Notes: generated from the sequence alone by a model not told the origin. A DNA stretch of 64,000 nt from Lysobacter_I brunescens (GCF_042677005.1 NZ_JBHTIF010000001.1:558001-622000); one strand, 5' to 3'; positions 33,182 through 41,759 are shown, counted from the first letter of the stretch. Made by a program: numbers and translations.

Positions 33182-34099
33182 ATGTCGCCGTCCCTGTTCC
33201 GTACAGTCATGCTCCGCACCGTCACGCTCTGCACGGCCACGTTCCGCACCGCTGCGCTGGCCGCACTCCTCTGCACGGGCATCGCCCTCGCCGTCGCACC
33301 GACGGCACAGGCCAAACCACCTGCAAAGACCGCCGCGACCCCCAGCCCCGCCGCCCGCTTCGCCGCCTACGGCCATCCGGGCAGCTTCCTGCTCCAGCGC
33401 GACGGCAAGCCGGTGCAGGTGGTGCACGGCGGCGATCGCGCCGACACCCCGCTGAGCCCGGCCTCGACCTTCAAGGTGCTGGTCGCCCTGGTCGCGCTGC
33501 AGACCGGCACCCTGCGCAACGGCGACGAAGTCGTGCCGTGGAACGGCAAGCGCTATCCGGACCGACCGCAGTGGGAGCGCGACATGGCCCTGCGCGAGGC
33601 GATGCAGACCTCCAGCGAGAGCTTCTTCGGCGTGCTCGCCAACCGCATCGGCCGCGAGCGGCTGGCGACCTGGGTGCAGCGCCTGCAGTACGGCAACGGC
33701 CGCATCGGCGAGGTCCCGGCACAGGTCTGGCACGACGGCGTGCTGACCATCACCGCGCGCCAGCAGCTGGACTTCATCGACCGCCTGCGTCGCGGCGCGC
33801 TGCCGATCTCGCCCGCGCACATCGCCACGGTGAAGGCGGCCATGGACAGCGGCGAAATCGATGGCCGGCGGATCTACGGCAAGACCGGCACCCACGTCGA
33901 TCGCGACAGCGGCAATGCCTGGTGGGTGGGCTGGGTAGAGGCCGGCCGGGTGGAAGGCGGCAAGGCGCCGGCAGCGAGCTTCGTGCTCGGCATCGACCTC
34001 GCGTCGACCGACGAGCGCGCGCGTAGCATCGCATTGGGCAAGCGCATTCCACTCGGCAAGCAGCTGCTGCGCGACGCAGGCGCGCTGGGAGGGCACTGA
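33182..34099 (+). CDS. Class D beta-lactamase-like protein
   Basis: This 305 aa exported protein has a signal peptide (about 1-44) and the class D active-site order: S95-TFK98 (SxxK), S144-S-E in place of the usual SxV, Y170-G-N (YGN), and K234-T-G (KTG). The segment PQWERDMALREAMQ and DGVLTITARQQLDFIDRL are typical of OXA-type enzymes. Beta-lactamase or a penicillin-binding relative are both possible; loss of the Val in SxV is notable. The ATG at 33182 is preceded by GGAG and begins the signal peptide. It ends 4 bp before the B2 metallo-beta-lactamase gene, so the two are co-transcribed. Confidence 0.85.
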   Translation: MSPSLFRTVMLRTVTLCTATFRTAALAALLCTGIALAVAPTAQAKPPAKTAATPSPAARFAAYGHPGSFLLQRDGKPVQVVHGGDRADTPLSPASTFKVLVALVALQTGTLRNGDEVVPWNGKRYPDRPQWERDMALREAMQTSSESFFGVLANRIGRERLATWVQRLQYGNGRIGEVPAQVWHDGVLTITARQQLDFIDRLRRGALPISPAHIATVKAAMDSGEIDGRRIYGKTGTHVDRDSGNAWWVGWVEAGRVEGGKAPAASFVLGIDLASTDERARSIALGKRIPLGKQLLRDAGALGGH

Positions 34100-34103
34100 G
34101 ACC

Positions 34104-34889
34104 ATGCGCGCACTGTTCTGCCTCGCATTCACGATGGCACTGGCGGCCTGCGCCACGCAGACGCCCCCCGCCTCGCCGCAAGCCGACGTCACCCTGCATC
34201 ACCTGCGCGGCCCGCTGTACGTCGCCGAAGACCGCGCATTCGTGAAGGAAAACAGCATGGTCTACGTCGGCGCCACCGAGGTGACCGTGATCGGTGCCAC
34301 CTGGACGCCCGATACCGCCGCCCAGCTGCATCGTGCGATCCGCGAGGTGACGCCGCTGCCGGTGACCGAAGTGATCCTCACCAACCACCATCCCGACCGT
34401 GCGGGCGGCACCGGCTACTGGCAGCGTGCGGGCGCGCGCGTGCTCGCCACGCAGCAGATCGCAGAGTTGCTGCACGTGCGCTGGCCCGCACTGATGCAGT
34501 CCCTGCGCGCATCGTTCCGCGACTATCCCGCGATCCCGTCGGTCACGCCCGACGATGTGCGACCCGGGAATTTCAGTACGCAGAGCGGGCGCGTGCAGGC
34601 CATGTACCTGGGGCGCTCGCACACCGCAGACGGATTGTTCGTGTATTTCCCCGAAGAGCGCACGCTCTACGGCGGCTGCATCCTCAAGGAGTCGCTCGGC
34701 AATCTCGACGATGCCGATCTGGATGCCTATCCGGCTACGCTCGCGCGCCTGGATACGTTGACGCCGCCGATCCGGACCATCGTCTCGGGACATGGCTCGC
34801 CCGTGCACGGCAAGGACTTGATCGCGCACTACCTCGCGCTGCTGCGGGCGCACGCAACACAAGCACGTCCGGCGTCGACCAGGCCATGA
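34104..34889 (+). CDS. Subclass B2 metallo-beta-lactamase, lipoprotein
   Basis: This 261 aa protein matches the mono-zinc B2 carbapenemases (CphA of Aeromonas, Sfh-I of Serratia) over its whole mature length. The B2-defining residues are present: N94-x-H96-x-D98 in TNHHPDRAGG (Asn where B1/B3 enzymes have His), H173 in RSHTADG, C192 in LYGGCILKESLGNL and H230 in SGHGSPVHG. KENSMVYVGA and TVIGATWTPDTA also match. Unlike CphA it has a lipobox (ALAAC, Cys16) and should be anchored in the membrane. B2 enzymes hydrolyse mainly carbapenems. It follows the class D gene by 4 bp in one operon. No mobile element is adjacent, so it looks chromosomal and intrinsic. Confidence 0.93.
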   Translation: MRALFCLAFTMALAACATQTPPASPQADVTLHHLRGPLYVAEDRAFVKENSMVYVGATEVTVIGATWTPDTAAQLHRAIREVTPLPVTEVILTNHHPDRAGGTGYWQRAGARVLATQQIAELLHVRWPALMQSLRASFRDYPAIPSVTPDDVRPGNFSTQSGRVQAMYLGRSHTADGLFVYFPEERTLYGGCILKESLGNLDDADLDAYPATLARLDTLTPPIRTIVSGHGSPVHGKDLIAHYLALLRAHATQARPASTRP

Positions 34890-34911
34890 CGGCCAGACGC
34901 TGCGCCCGAAC

Positions 34912-35259
34912 CTAGGGCGTCCTGGCCAGATCCACGCCGCAGTGCGGGCAGAAGCGGATCGCGGGCTTCGGCACCATGAAGTCGGTCGGTACGACCGGGC
35001 CTCGCGACAGACGGAAACGACATGCGGGGCAGCGAAAAGCCACCCATGTCGCAAAGGTCCCGACGAACAGCAGCAGCACGCCGCCGGCGAAGAGCAGGTT
35101 CCACCACCACGCAACGCACCATGCGACGAACGGTGCGTCGCGATCCGAGGCCAGCATCGCCACTGCCCCGCTGGCGATGCCCGGCAGCAAGGACAGGCAC
35201 ATCAGCCATGCGACCCACCGCGCCTGCCGGCGCATGCGCTCCAGCGCCGTGTCCGCCAT
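34912..35259 (-). CDS. Small membrane protein with C-terminal zinc ribbon
   Basis: This 115 aa protein has two predicted membrane helices (VAWLMCLSLLPGIASGAVAM and NLLFAGGVLLLFVGTFATWV) and a C-terminal zinc-ribbon-like motif, CPACRF...FCPHCG. The cytoplasmic ribbon probably binds zinc structurally. The function is unknown. It starts 9 bp after the ParA-like gene on the same strand, so it is probably its operon partner. It converges with the beta-lactamase operon, 22 bp apart. Confidence 0.75.
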   Translation of the reverse strand: MADTALERMRRQARWVAWLMCLSLLPGIASGAVAMLASDRDAPFVAWCVAWWWNLLFAGGVLLLFVGTFATWVAFRCPACRFRLSRGPVVPTDFMVPKPAIRFCPHCGVDLARTP

Positions 35260-35268
35260 CGGACGCGA

Positions 35269-35898
35269 CTAGCCTTTCTTCACCCACTTCAGCAGCGGCG
35301 CCCAGTCGTCCTGATGCTCGCGCACGTGCTGCGAGTGGTAGTCGAACAGGCTGCGGCCCAGGCCGACCAGCATCACGTAGGCCTGGCTGTCGCGCAGCTC
35401 GGCGACCACCGGATACGGCCATTGCTTCAGAAGGTCCACCGCCTGCTGCGAGGCGTTCGTCCACGGCCGCAGGCGGTTGCCGACCAGCGCAACCTTCAGC
35501 TGGCCGCGACGCACGCGCGGGTGCTTGGCGATGCCGTTGAGGAAGGGCACGGTGGCGTCGATGTCCAGCGTGGACGGCAGCACCGGGACCACCAGACCGT
35601 CGGCGATGTCGAGGAAAGCTTCGAGGCTGTCGGCAGTGGAGCCGGCCGGAGCGTCGATGATGATCCGCTGCGCGTCGTCGGGGACGTGCTTCGCCCAGCT
35701 GCGTCGGGTGCCGTCGACCGGCAGTACCGCACTTTCCAGATCGGCGCGGCGCTCGGCCCAGCGCGTCGAGGAATGCTGCGGGTCGGCGTCGACCAGCACG
35801 GTGCGATGCCCCTCCAGCGCCGCCTGCGCGGCGAGGTGGGTGGCGAGGGTGGTCTTGCCGACCCCGCCCTTCGAACTGGCGACCAGAACCGTTTTCAT
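35269..35898 (-). CDS. Orphan ParA/MinD-like ATPase
   Basis: This 209 aa ATPase has the deviant Walker A motif SSKGGVGKTT (residues 8-17, signature Lys10 and Lys15) and LVDADPQHSS as the A' motif; IIIDAPAG is Walker B. It is shorter than chromosomal ParA and has no ParB gene beside it, so it is one of the orphan ParA-like positioning ATPases. The ATG at 35898 follows GGGAGG; a GTG two codons earlier is possible. The neighbouring membrane zinc-ribbon gene may encode a partner or cargo. The role is unknown. Confidence 0.88.
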   Translation of the reverse strand: MKTVLVASSKGGVGKTTLATHLAAQAALEGHRTVLVDADPQHSSTRWAERRADLESAVLPVDGTRRSWAKHVPDDAQRIIIDAPAGSTADSLEAFLDIADGLVVPVLPSTLDIDATVPFLNGIAKHPRVRRGQLKVALVGNRLRPWTNASQQAVDLLKQWPYPVVAELRDSQAYVMLVGLGRSLFDYHSQHVREHQDDWAPLLKWVKKG

Positions 35899-36071
35899 CG
35901 GCACCTCCCGCAGTGAAGATGCCGCAGCTTACCACCCGGATCGCTGCGGAATTCAAGCACTTGCCGCTCGCGGCCCCGGGAATCCGGGCGATGCCGGCCC
36001 CGCTTTGCTATCGTCTGCGACGTTTTCGGGCATCCCGCCCCCCGGCTGCATGCCGGCACGACCAGGACAGC

Positions 36072-37556
36072 ATGAACGGACTGCAGGACCTCGTGGCGCT
36101 CATTCGCGCCGACACCCCCCTCATCGTGATCGAGACCCCGGACGAGCCCAGGGTGGTGGAACTGTTCCGCCAGTCGCTGATGCACGTCTGGCGCACCCTG
36201 TTCCGCTGGTCGATCACCGAGGGCATGCGCCGCATCGACATGGACCGCGAGGACGAGGCCGACGTTGCCCCGGACGCCGGCGCCACCCTGCAGGCGATCT
36301 ACCGCCACGACCAGCGCGGCGTCTTCCTGCTCCTCGACTTCGCCCCCTACCTGAAATACGCCGGCACCCTGCGCCAGGTCCGCGACATCCTCCAGCGCCG
36401 CAACTGCCTGCCGCACGTGCTGGTGCTGGTCGGCAACAAGGTCGAGCTGCCCGAGGACCTGGAAGCGCACGCGGTGCGCTACCGGCCGAAGCTGCCGGCC
36501 AGCGAGGCGCTGCTGAAGATGGTCAAGGACGAGGCCGCCGCCTACGCCCGCGAGCACGGCGGCAAGCGCGTCGAAGTCGACCCCGAAGCGGTCAAGCAGA
36601 TCGTGCGCAACCTGCGCGGCCTGAGCGAGACCGACGCGCGCCGCATCGCGCGCCACCTGATCTTCCGCGACGGCGTGCTCGGCGCCGAGGACCTGCCGGA
36701 GCTGGCCAAGCTCAAGTTCGAACTGATCAACCGCAGCGGCCACCTGCACTACGAATTCGACCCGGTGAAGCTGGAGCACGTGATCGGTGCCAAGCGCGTG
36801 AAGCGCTGGATCGAACTGCGCCGCGCCGCCTTCGTCGACGGCAACGTGCCGCCGGGGCTGGACCCGCCGAAGGGCGTGCTGCTGCTCGGCGTGCAGGGCT
36901 GCGGCAAGTCGATGCTGGCCAAGGCGATCGCCGCCGGCTTCGGCGTACCGCTGCTGCGCCTGGATTTCGGCGCGCTGTACAACAAGTACCACGGCGAGAC
37001 CGAGAAGAACCTGCGCGACGCCCTCACCTCCTCCGAACAGCTGTCGCCCTGCGTGCTGTGGATCGACGAGCTGGAAAAGGGCCTCGCCAGCTCCGGCGGC
37101 GAGGACGGCGGCGTCTCGCGTCGCGTGCTCGGCACCTTCCTCACCTGGATGGCCGAGCGCAAGTCACCGGTGTTCATGGTCGCCACCGCCAACCAGGTGC
37201 ACGAACTGCCCGCCGAACTGCTGCGCAAGGGCCGCTTCGACGAGATCTTCTTCGTCGACCTGCCCAGCGCCGAGTCGCGCGCCGAACTGTTCGCCCTGCA
37301 CCTGCGCCGCCGCCAGGTCGAGTGCGACAGCTTCGACTTCGCCGCCCTCGCCGGCGCCTCCGACGGCTTCTCCGGCGCCGAAATCGAGCAGGCCATCGTC
37401 GCCGCGCTCTACTCCGCCCACGCCAGCGGCCAGCCGCTCAGCGAATTCCAGCTCCGCGCCGAACTGAAGAACACCCGACCGCTCTCGGTGCTGATGGCCG
37501 AACAGGTGCAGGAACTGCGCGAATGGGCGGGACCGCGGACGGTGCTGGCGGATTGA
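36072..37556 (+). CDS. Ycf46-like AAA+ ATPase
   Basis: This 494 aa ATPase has an N-terminal domain (1-255) that includes its own degenerate P-loop-like fold, and a C-terminal AAA+ core: Walker A GVQGCGKS (273-280), Walker B VLWIDELEKG (328-337), sensor-1 Asn in ATANQVHELP and arginine finger in LRKGRFDEIFFVDLP. This arrangement is that of the Ycf46 family of cyanobacteria, plastids and many proteobacteria, linked to inorganic-carbon use in cyanobacteria. The role here is unknown. It is cytoplasmic. The ATG at 36072 (MNGLQDLVAL) was preferred to an upstream extension that lacks family features. Confidence 0.9.
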   Translation: MNGLQDLVALIRADTPLIVIETPDEPRVVELFRQSLMHVWRTLFRWSITEGMRRIDMDREDEADVAPDAGATLQAIYRHDQRGVFLLLDFAPYLKYAGTLRQVRDILQRRNCLPHVLVLVGNKVELPEDLEAHAVRYRPKLPASEALLKMVKDEAAAYAREHGGKRVEVDPEAVKQIVRNLRGLSETDARRIARHLIFRDGVLGAEDLPELAKLKFELINRSGHLHYEFDPVKLEHVIGAKRVKRWIELRRAAFVDGNVPPGLDPPKGVLLLGVQGCGKSMLAKAIAAGFGVPLLRLDFGALYNKYHGETEKNLRDALTSSEQLSPCVLWIDELEKGLASSGGEDGGVSRRVLGTFLTWMAERKSPVFMVATANQVHELPAELLRKGRFDEIFFVDLPSAESRAELFALHLRRRQVECDSFDFAALAGASDGFSGAEIEQAIVAALYSAHASGQPLSEFQLRAELKNTRPLSVLMAEQVQELREWAGPRTVLAD

Positions 37557-37605
37557 AGAATCCGTCTTCGCATCTGCACATCGCACCATGGGAGGGCATC
37601 ACGAC

Positions 37606-37917
37606 ATGTCGGCTACCGAGCTCTTCTCCGTGACGATCACGGCGGCGATATGCACCAGCCTTGCATTCCTGCTGCTCTACGCGATCTTCGTGCCTCGGCG
37701 GCTGGCGAAGGCCGGCATCAAGGTCGAGGAAGGACGCTGGGACTTCCTCGTGATGCGCGGCCTGCCACTGGCACAGCTGCAGGCCTATGCCTCACTGTTG
37801 AGCCCGGACGAGCGACGCAGGCTGCACAATCGCTATCTGTTGAATGCGCCGTTGATCATCCTCGGGCTGTATTTCATTGCTGCCGTACTGATTCTCTACG
37901 ACGGACTGGCGCGCTGA
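37606..37917 (+). CDS. Small two-helix membrane protein, unknown
   Basis: This 103 aa protein has an N-terminal helix (TITAAICTSLAFLLLYAIFV) and a C-terminal helix (PLIILGLYFIAAVLILYD) with about 45 charged cytoplasmic residues between them. The family is not recognised. The ATG at 37606 has GGAGG nine bases upstream; an ATG six codons earlier is an alternative. It begins a run of four small unknown genes on the plus strand, 49 bp after the AAA ATPase. Confidence 0.6.
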   Translation: MSATELFSVTITAAICTSLAFLLLYAIFVPRRLAKAGIKVEEGRWDFLVMRGLPLAQLQAYASLLSPDERRRLHNRYLLNAPLIILGLYFIAAVLILYDGLAR

Positions 37918-37951
37918 CTGCGCGCAAACCTGCTTCGATCCGAAATCTGCC

Positions 37952-38323
37952 ATGCGCATCGACCTCTTTCCGAACGGACTGATCGACGATCTCGTCGTCG
38001 AAGATTGTTCGCTGCGCATCGAACGTACGGGGGACGCCAGATACACGCTGCATATCACGGGTGCGAAGACGCTGGCCATCACCCTGTGGGGCCCACGGCG
38101 CGTCCCGCTGATGCTGGACCCGATCGACCTGATGGACTGGATCCGCATGGACCCATCGGCGCTCATTGGCGGCTTGGTCGTCGAAACCGACATCTGCCAC
38201 CTGCACCTCGAATCGATGACGCCTCGCCATTACTGGCTAGGCCTGTCCCGCGACGGCAATCTCAGTCACATCCATTTCACCTCGCCCGGATACGTGAAGG
38301 CCCGTCTCCTCGCAACCCCATGA
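37952..38323 (+). CDS. Unknown small cytoplasmic protein
   Basis: This 123 aa protein is beta-rich (LFPNGLIDDLVVEDCSLRIER, ARYTLHITGAKTLAITLWG) without signal or membrane helix. I do not recognise it. Its stop overlaps the next start (ATGA), so it is translationally coupled to the 38320 gene. Compact, isolated proteins of this kind are sometimes immunity proteins of secreted toxins, but no toxin gene is visible nearby. Confidence 0.6.
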   Translation: MRIDLFPNGLIDDLVVEDCSLRIERTGDARYTLHITGAKTLAITLWGPRRVPLMLDPIDLMDWIRMDPSALIGGLVVETDICHLHLESMTPRHYWLGLSRDGNLSHIHFTSPGYVKARLLATP

Positions 38324-38814
38324 AGATCATGCATCCCATCCCGCACCAGCTCCTTCGCGATCTCGCCGACGAGGACCGCGCCAAGACCCTCGCGTGGTGG
38401 GAGACGCTGCATCCCGATGCGCAGCTCGAATTCACGCAGTGCTGGGACCAGCGCAACGACGACACCGCATTGCACGGCATCAGCCGCGACGGCGCGATCG
38501 AATGGCATCCGCTGCCGATCGAGCTGCATGGCCGCATCGTCGACGATGACCACCGGATCGACGACGGGCTGGCACGCCGCCAACTGCTCGAATACATCAA
38601 TGGCCACGAGGAAATCCAGTTCTTTCTCACCGCGCGCTCGTTCCACATCTGCCGCGCGCATCCCGGCGCACGCGCCTGCCTGCGCTCGGGATTGATCCCG
38701 AAGGATTTCCACTGCGAACAGCATCACCCGAACTGTCCGATGCGCGCGATCCTCGCGCATGCCGGCGGGCGATCGGTGGAACTGTTGCCGACTCCCACCA
38801 ATCGAGAGAGATAG
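38320..38814 (+). CDS. Unknown small cytoplasmic protein, coupled to upstream gene
   Basis: This 164 aa acidic protein contains a histidine/cysteine-rich C-terminal stretch (FHICRAHPGARACLRSGLIP, then FHCEQHHPNCPMRAIL), suggesting a possible metal site. The first half is helical (HQLLRDLADEDRAKTLAWWE). There is no signal peptide. It is not recognised. The ATG overlaps the stop of the gene before it by four bases. Confidence 0.6.
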   Translation: MKIMHPIPHQLLRDLADEDRAKTLAWWETLHPDAQLEFTQCWDQRNDDTALHGISRDGAIEWHPLPIELHGRIVDDDHRIDDGLARRQLLEYINGHEEIQFFLTARSFHICRAHPGARACLRSGLIPKDFHCEQHHPNCPMRAILAHAGGRSVELLPTPTNRER

Positions 38815-38859
38815 TGCCGGGCCAGCCCCTCACTGTGGCTTATCCATTCCGAGATCGAT

Positions 38860-39357
38860 ATGCAGGTCGAACGCTCACACTTCCTGATTCCCTTCCGGCT
38901 CGATGGCCAAGACCGCTTCCTCGTCTGGTATTCGGACGAGCAGGACGGCGTTCTGCTCACGGACATGGGCGCGGTGGCCTTGTTCGACAGCGAGGCCGCA
39001 GGCATCGCATACGCGAAAGCGAAAGGCCTCTCGGCAGCGGTGGATACCAGTGGGACCTGGGACTTCGACGCAATCGCGTGCTGGGTGGAGACACCGACCG
39101 CTGGTGGCATCGAGTGCAACACCTTCTACAACGCGTGGAACCTGCTGGGCGACATCGCGGCGAGCGTCGGCAAACCGCTCGAATTCACCGAGGATGAACG
39201 CCACATCCACGGGAAGCTGTTCTGGGGCTGCAACCTTCCCGTCGTCACGCCATCCGGCAAACATTTCATGCCTGCATGGCCCGAAGACGAGGTTCGCACC
39301 TTGGCCGACACCCTGCTCGACGGACTTCGATTGGCACGCGAGTCGATGGGCCACTGA
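38860..39357 (+). CDS. Unknown small cytoplasmic protein
   Basis: This 165 aa acidic protein is rich in aromatic residues (RFLVWYSDEQDGVLLTDMG, TFYNAWNLLGDIAASVG). It has no signal peptide or membrane helix. It is not recognised, and no strong Shine-Dalgarno precedes the ATG. It ends the block of four small unknown genes and converges with the serine hydrolase gene. Confidence 0.6.
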   Translation: MQVERSHFLIPFRLDGQDRFLVWYSDEQDGVLLTDMGAVALFDSEAAGIAYAKAKGLSAAVDTSGTWDFDAIACWVETPTAGGIECNTFYNAWNLLGDIAASVGKPLEFTEDERHIHGKLFWGCNLPVVTPSGKHFMPAWPEDEVRTLADTLLDGLRLARESMGH

Positions 39358-39379
39358 AGCGACCCGCGAAGCCGCATCA

Positions 39380-39424
39380 GGCTTGCCTCGACACACGGTT
39401 CGGTTCGTGTCGAGACCTCAAGCC
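39380..39424. terminator. Terminator between convergent genes
   Basis: An 8-bp stem CTCGACAC/GTGTCGAG is enclosed by a further 6-bp stem GGCTTG/CAAGCC. It lies between the small unknown gene and the serine hydrolase gene, whose ends face each other. Confidence 0.65.
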
Positions 39425-39442
39425 AAGGCGGCGAAGTGCACC

Positions 39443-41134
39443 CTATGGCACCCGCTTGAACACAATCACCTGCCCGCCCTGCCGCAGAGTCACCGAGGCG
39501 GCGGGTTCGCTGCCTTCGGCGAAGGTGAGTTCGGCGGCGACTTCCGGAACCGAGAACTGCAGGGGCGACGAGGCCTGCAGCGTGAAGGCGGGCTGGCCGA
39601 CGAGCTGCACCTTCAGGGCCTCGCCTTCGATGAACAGCTTCATGAGCATGCCCGGGACGCTGTAGCTGCCGGTCAGACGCTCCAGGACGGGACGCGGGAG
39701 CACGATGCCCCTGGGCTCGGCCGGCAGGGGTTCGTCGCTGCGCGCGCCGAGCACGCCCTCGCCTTCGCCGTTGGCGAAAAAGCGCATGCCGGTGATGCGT
39801 CCGGTCGGGTCGCGCTGCAGGGTCATCCGGTTGAAGCCGTCCTCGTACAGGAATGCGTCCTTCGCGATCGGGATCAGCGACGAGCGGTTGCTGCCGGTGC
39901 GCTGCGCGGTGAGCCGGCCATCGACGACGCGCAGCGTGCGCACGACTTCGGACGGGAAGCGGTACACGCCTTCTGCGGCCTGCAGCGTGGCGGCATCGAC
40001 GGGGACGGCGATCGGCGCGGGATAGGGACTGCCCAGCGCGATCGCGGCCAGCCTGCGCGCCAGCGCATCGGGCCGTTCGCGGCCGGGATAGGTGTCGTCG
40101 TTCTCCAGCACGACCACGGTGATGTCGGGACCGGGCAGGTAGGCGAGGAAGCTCGAGAAGCCGAAGATGCCGCCGCCATGCTGCAGCTGCGGCTGGCCGC
40201 GCACGGTGTCGGCGGTCAGGCCGAAGCCATAGCCCACGCCCGGATCGGCGGCCTTGCCTTCGGGCGTGATCATCCGCCGGTAGGTCTGCGACTTCAGCAC
40301 GCGGCCTTCGTGCAGCGCGCGGTTCCAGCGCAGCAGGTCGTCGACGTTCGACACCAGCGCACCGGCGGCATGCGGCTGGGTCATGCTCAACTGCATCGCC
40401 GGCGCGGGCTTGCCGCCATCGAAGGTGTAGCCCTTCACCTGCTTCGCGACGATGGCCGGGTCGTGCCCGTCGCCGGTGTCGCGCATGCCGAGGGGCTCGA
40501 AGAAAGTGGTGCGCAGGTACTCATGCCATGGCTGGCCGCTCGCGGCTTCGATCACCGCGCCGGCCAGCACGTAGCCGGAATTGTTGTAGGCCCACTGCGC
40601 GCCCGGCGCGAAATCCACCGGATGGTCCTTGAACACATCGATCAGCTGCGCGGTGGTCAGGTCGTTGCGGATCGGCCCGGCCATGTGCCCGGGAATGCCG
40701 GTGTAGCTCTTCACGCCCGAGGTGTGGTTGAGCAGCTGCAGCACGGTGATCTTGTCGCCGTTCGGATACCCCGGCACGTATTTCGACAGCGGATCGTCGA
40801 GCTTCACCTTGCCGGCCTCGACCAGCGCGAGCACGCCGGCGGCGGCGAACTGCTTGGTCACCGAACCGATGCGGAAGCGGTCTTCCGGCTTGAGCGGCAC
40901 GCCGGCCTCGACATCGGCGCGCCCACGCGCGCTGCGATAGATCACCGTGTCGCCGCGAGCGACCAGTACCGCGACGCCCGGCGCATCCTCGGAAAAGCTG
41001 CGCAGCAGCAAGGCGTCGATCTCGCGCGCGGCGCTCGCGGCCTGCTCGGAGACCGGCGGAATTTCCGTGGCGATGCACGCCGCTGCGGGGGCGAGCGAGA
41101 GGACCAGGGCGAGGAAGAGCGACGATCGGGTCAT
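39443..41134 (-). CDS. Exported serine hydrolase (class C beta-lactamase/esterase family)
   Basis: This 563 aa protein has a signal peptide (about 1-23) and a beta-lactamase-fold domain (about 35-400) with S91-VTK (SxxK), Y183-N-N (YxN) and LQHGGGIFGF in the third motif position. The C-terminal 160 residues form a lipocalin-like beta domain often attached to this family. Such proteins are mostly esterases, D-aminopeptidases or peptidases rather than antibiotic-hydrolysing AmpC. The long C-terminal extension also argues against AmpC. The ATG at 41134 starts the signal peptide. It is periplasmic. Confidence 0.9.
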   Translation of the reverse strand: MTRSSLFLALVLSLAPAAACIATEIPPVSEQAASAAREIDALLLRSFSEDAPGVAVLVARGDTVIYRSARGRADVEAGVPLKPEDRFRIGSVTKQFAAAGVLALVEAGKVKLDDPLSKYVPGYPNGDKITVLQLLNHTSGVKSYTGIPGHMAGPIRNDLTTAQLIDVFKDHPVDFAPGAQWAYNNSGYVLAGAVIEAASGQPWHEYLRTTFFEPLGMRDTGDGHDPAIVAKQVKGYTFDGGKPAPAMQLSMTQPHAAGALVSNVDDLLRWNRALHEGRVLKSQTYRRMITPEGKAADPGVGYGFGLTADTVRGQPQLQHGGGIFGFSSFLAYLPGPDITVVVLENDDTYPGRERPDALARRLAAIALGSPYPAPIAVPVDAATLQAAEGVYRFPSEVVRTLRVVDGRLTAQRTGSNRSSLIPIAKDAFLYEDGFNRMTLQRDPTGRITGMRFFANGEGEGVLGARSDEPLPAEPRGIVLPRPVLERLTGSYSVPGMLMKLFIEGEALKVQLVGQPAFTLQASSPLQFSVPEVAAELTFAEGSEPAASVTLRQGGQVIVFKRVP

Positions 41135-41196
41135 GGGATGCCTGCGATGGAAAGGGAACGGCGCCGGCATGCGCCGGCGCCGGGAAGCCTTGGACT

Positions 41197-41640
41197 TCAG
41201 GTGGAATCGCTGCCGCTGATCCACACGCTGCGTGTGCCGACGCTGTAGCCGCCGCTGTTGTCGAGGGCCGTGACGGTGATGGTGTAGGTGCCGGAAGCGG
41301 CGTAGACGTGCTGGGTGGTGATCTGGTTGCCGGCGATGCTGGCCGTGGTGCCGTCGCCGAAGTCGACGACCAGGTACACGACGCTGCCATCGGGATCGTA
41401 GGCGCCGACGGTGATGTCGAGCGCATAGTTCGTGATGTAGTGGTTGATGTAGATCCAGGGCGTCTGGTTGCTGGTGCGGACGAGCCTGGCCGGTGCATCG
41501 TCCGCGCGTCGCGCGGTGTCCTGCAGGCGCGCCGTTTCCGGCGTGGGTGCAGCGAAGGCGGCGGTCGCGGCAGTGGTCATCGCGACGGCCAACGCAACGG
41601 GCCGTGCGACACGCAGGTGACGGGCTACGGATTCACGCAT
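41197..41640 (-). CDS. Secreted PKD-domain protein
   Basis: This 147 aa protein has a signal peptide (1-35, ending AAFA) and a single PKD-type beta-sandwich (VVDFGDGTTASIAGN, HVYAASGTYTITVTALDNSG). PKD domains are usually protein- or sugar-binding modules of larger exoenzymes; here the domain stands nearly alone. It could be an adhesion or accessory protein. It lies 62 bp upstream of the serine hydrolase gene on the same strand. Confidence 0.8.
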   Translation of the reverse strand: MRESVARHLRVARPVALAVAMTTAATAAFAAPTPETARLQDTARRADDAPARLVRTSNQTPWIYINHYITNYALDITVGAYDPDGSVVYLVVDFGDGTTASIAGNQITTQHVYAASGTYTITVTALDNSGGYSVGTRSVWISGSDST

Positions 41641-41759
41641 GGGTCCTCTCCTTGGCGGTGGTGCCGCGCGCGGCGGCGTGGCGGCGCATGCCCAGGGCTT
41701 GCGCCGACCCACACCCTAGCGACGCCGGTGGGGATTTGCATGTGCCCCTTGCGGTGCGC

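Noticed and set aside
34104..34889. Generic MBL-fold hydrolase (glyoxalase II or quorum-quenching type)
   Set aside because: The HxHxDH motif of those families is absent; the N-x-H-x-D, Cys192 and full-length pattern match B2 beta-lactamases instead.
39443..41134. AmpC beta-lactamase
   Set aside because: The SxxK/YxN fold is shared, but the long C-terminal lipocalin-like part and overall size are those of esterase/peptidase-type serine hydrolases.
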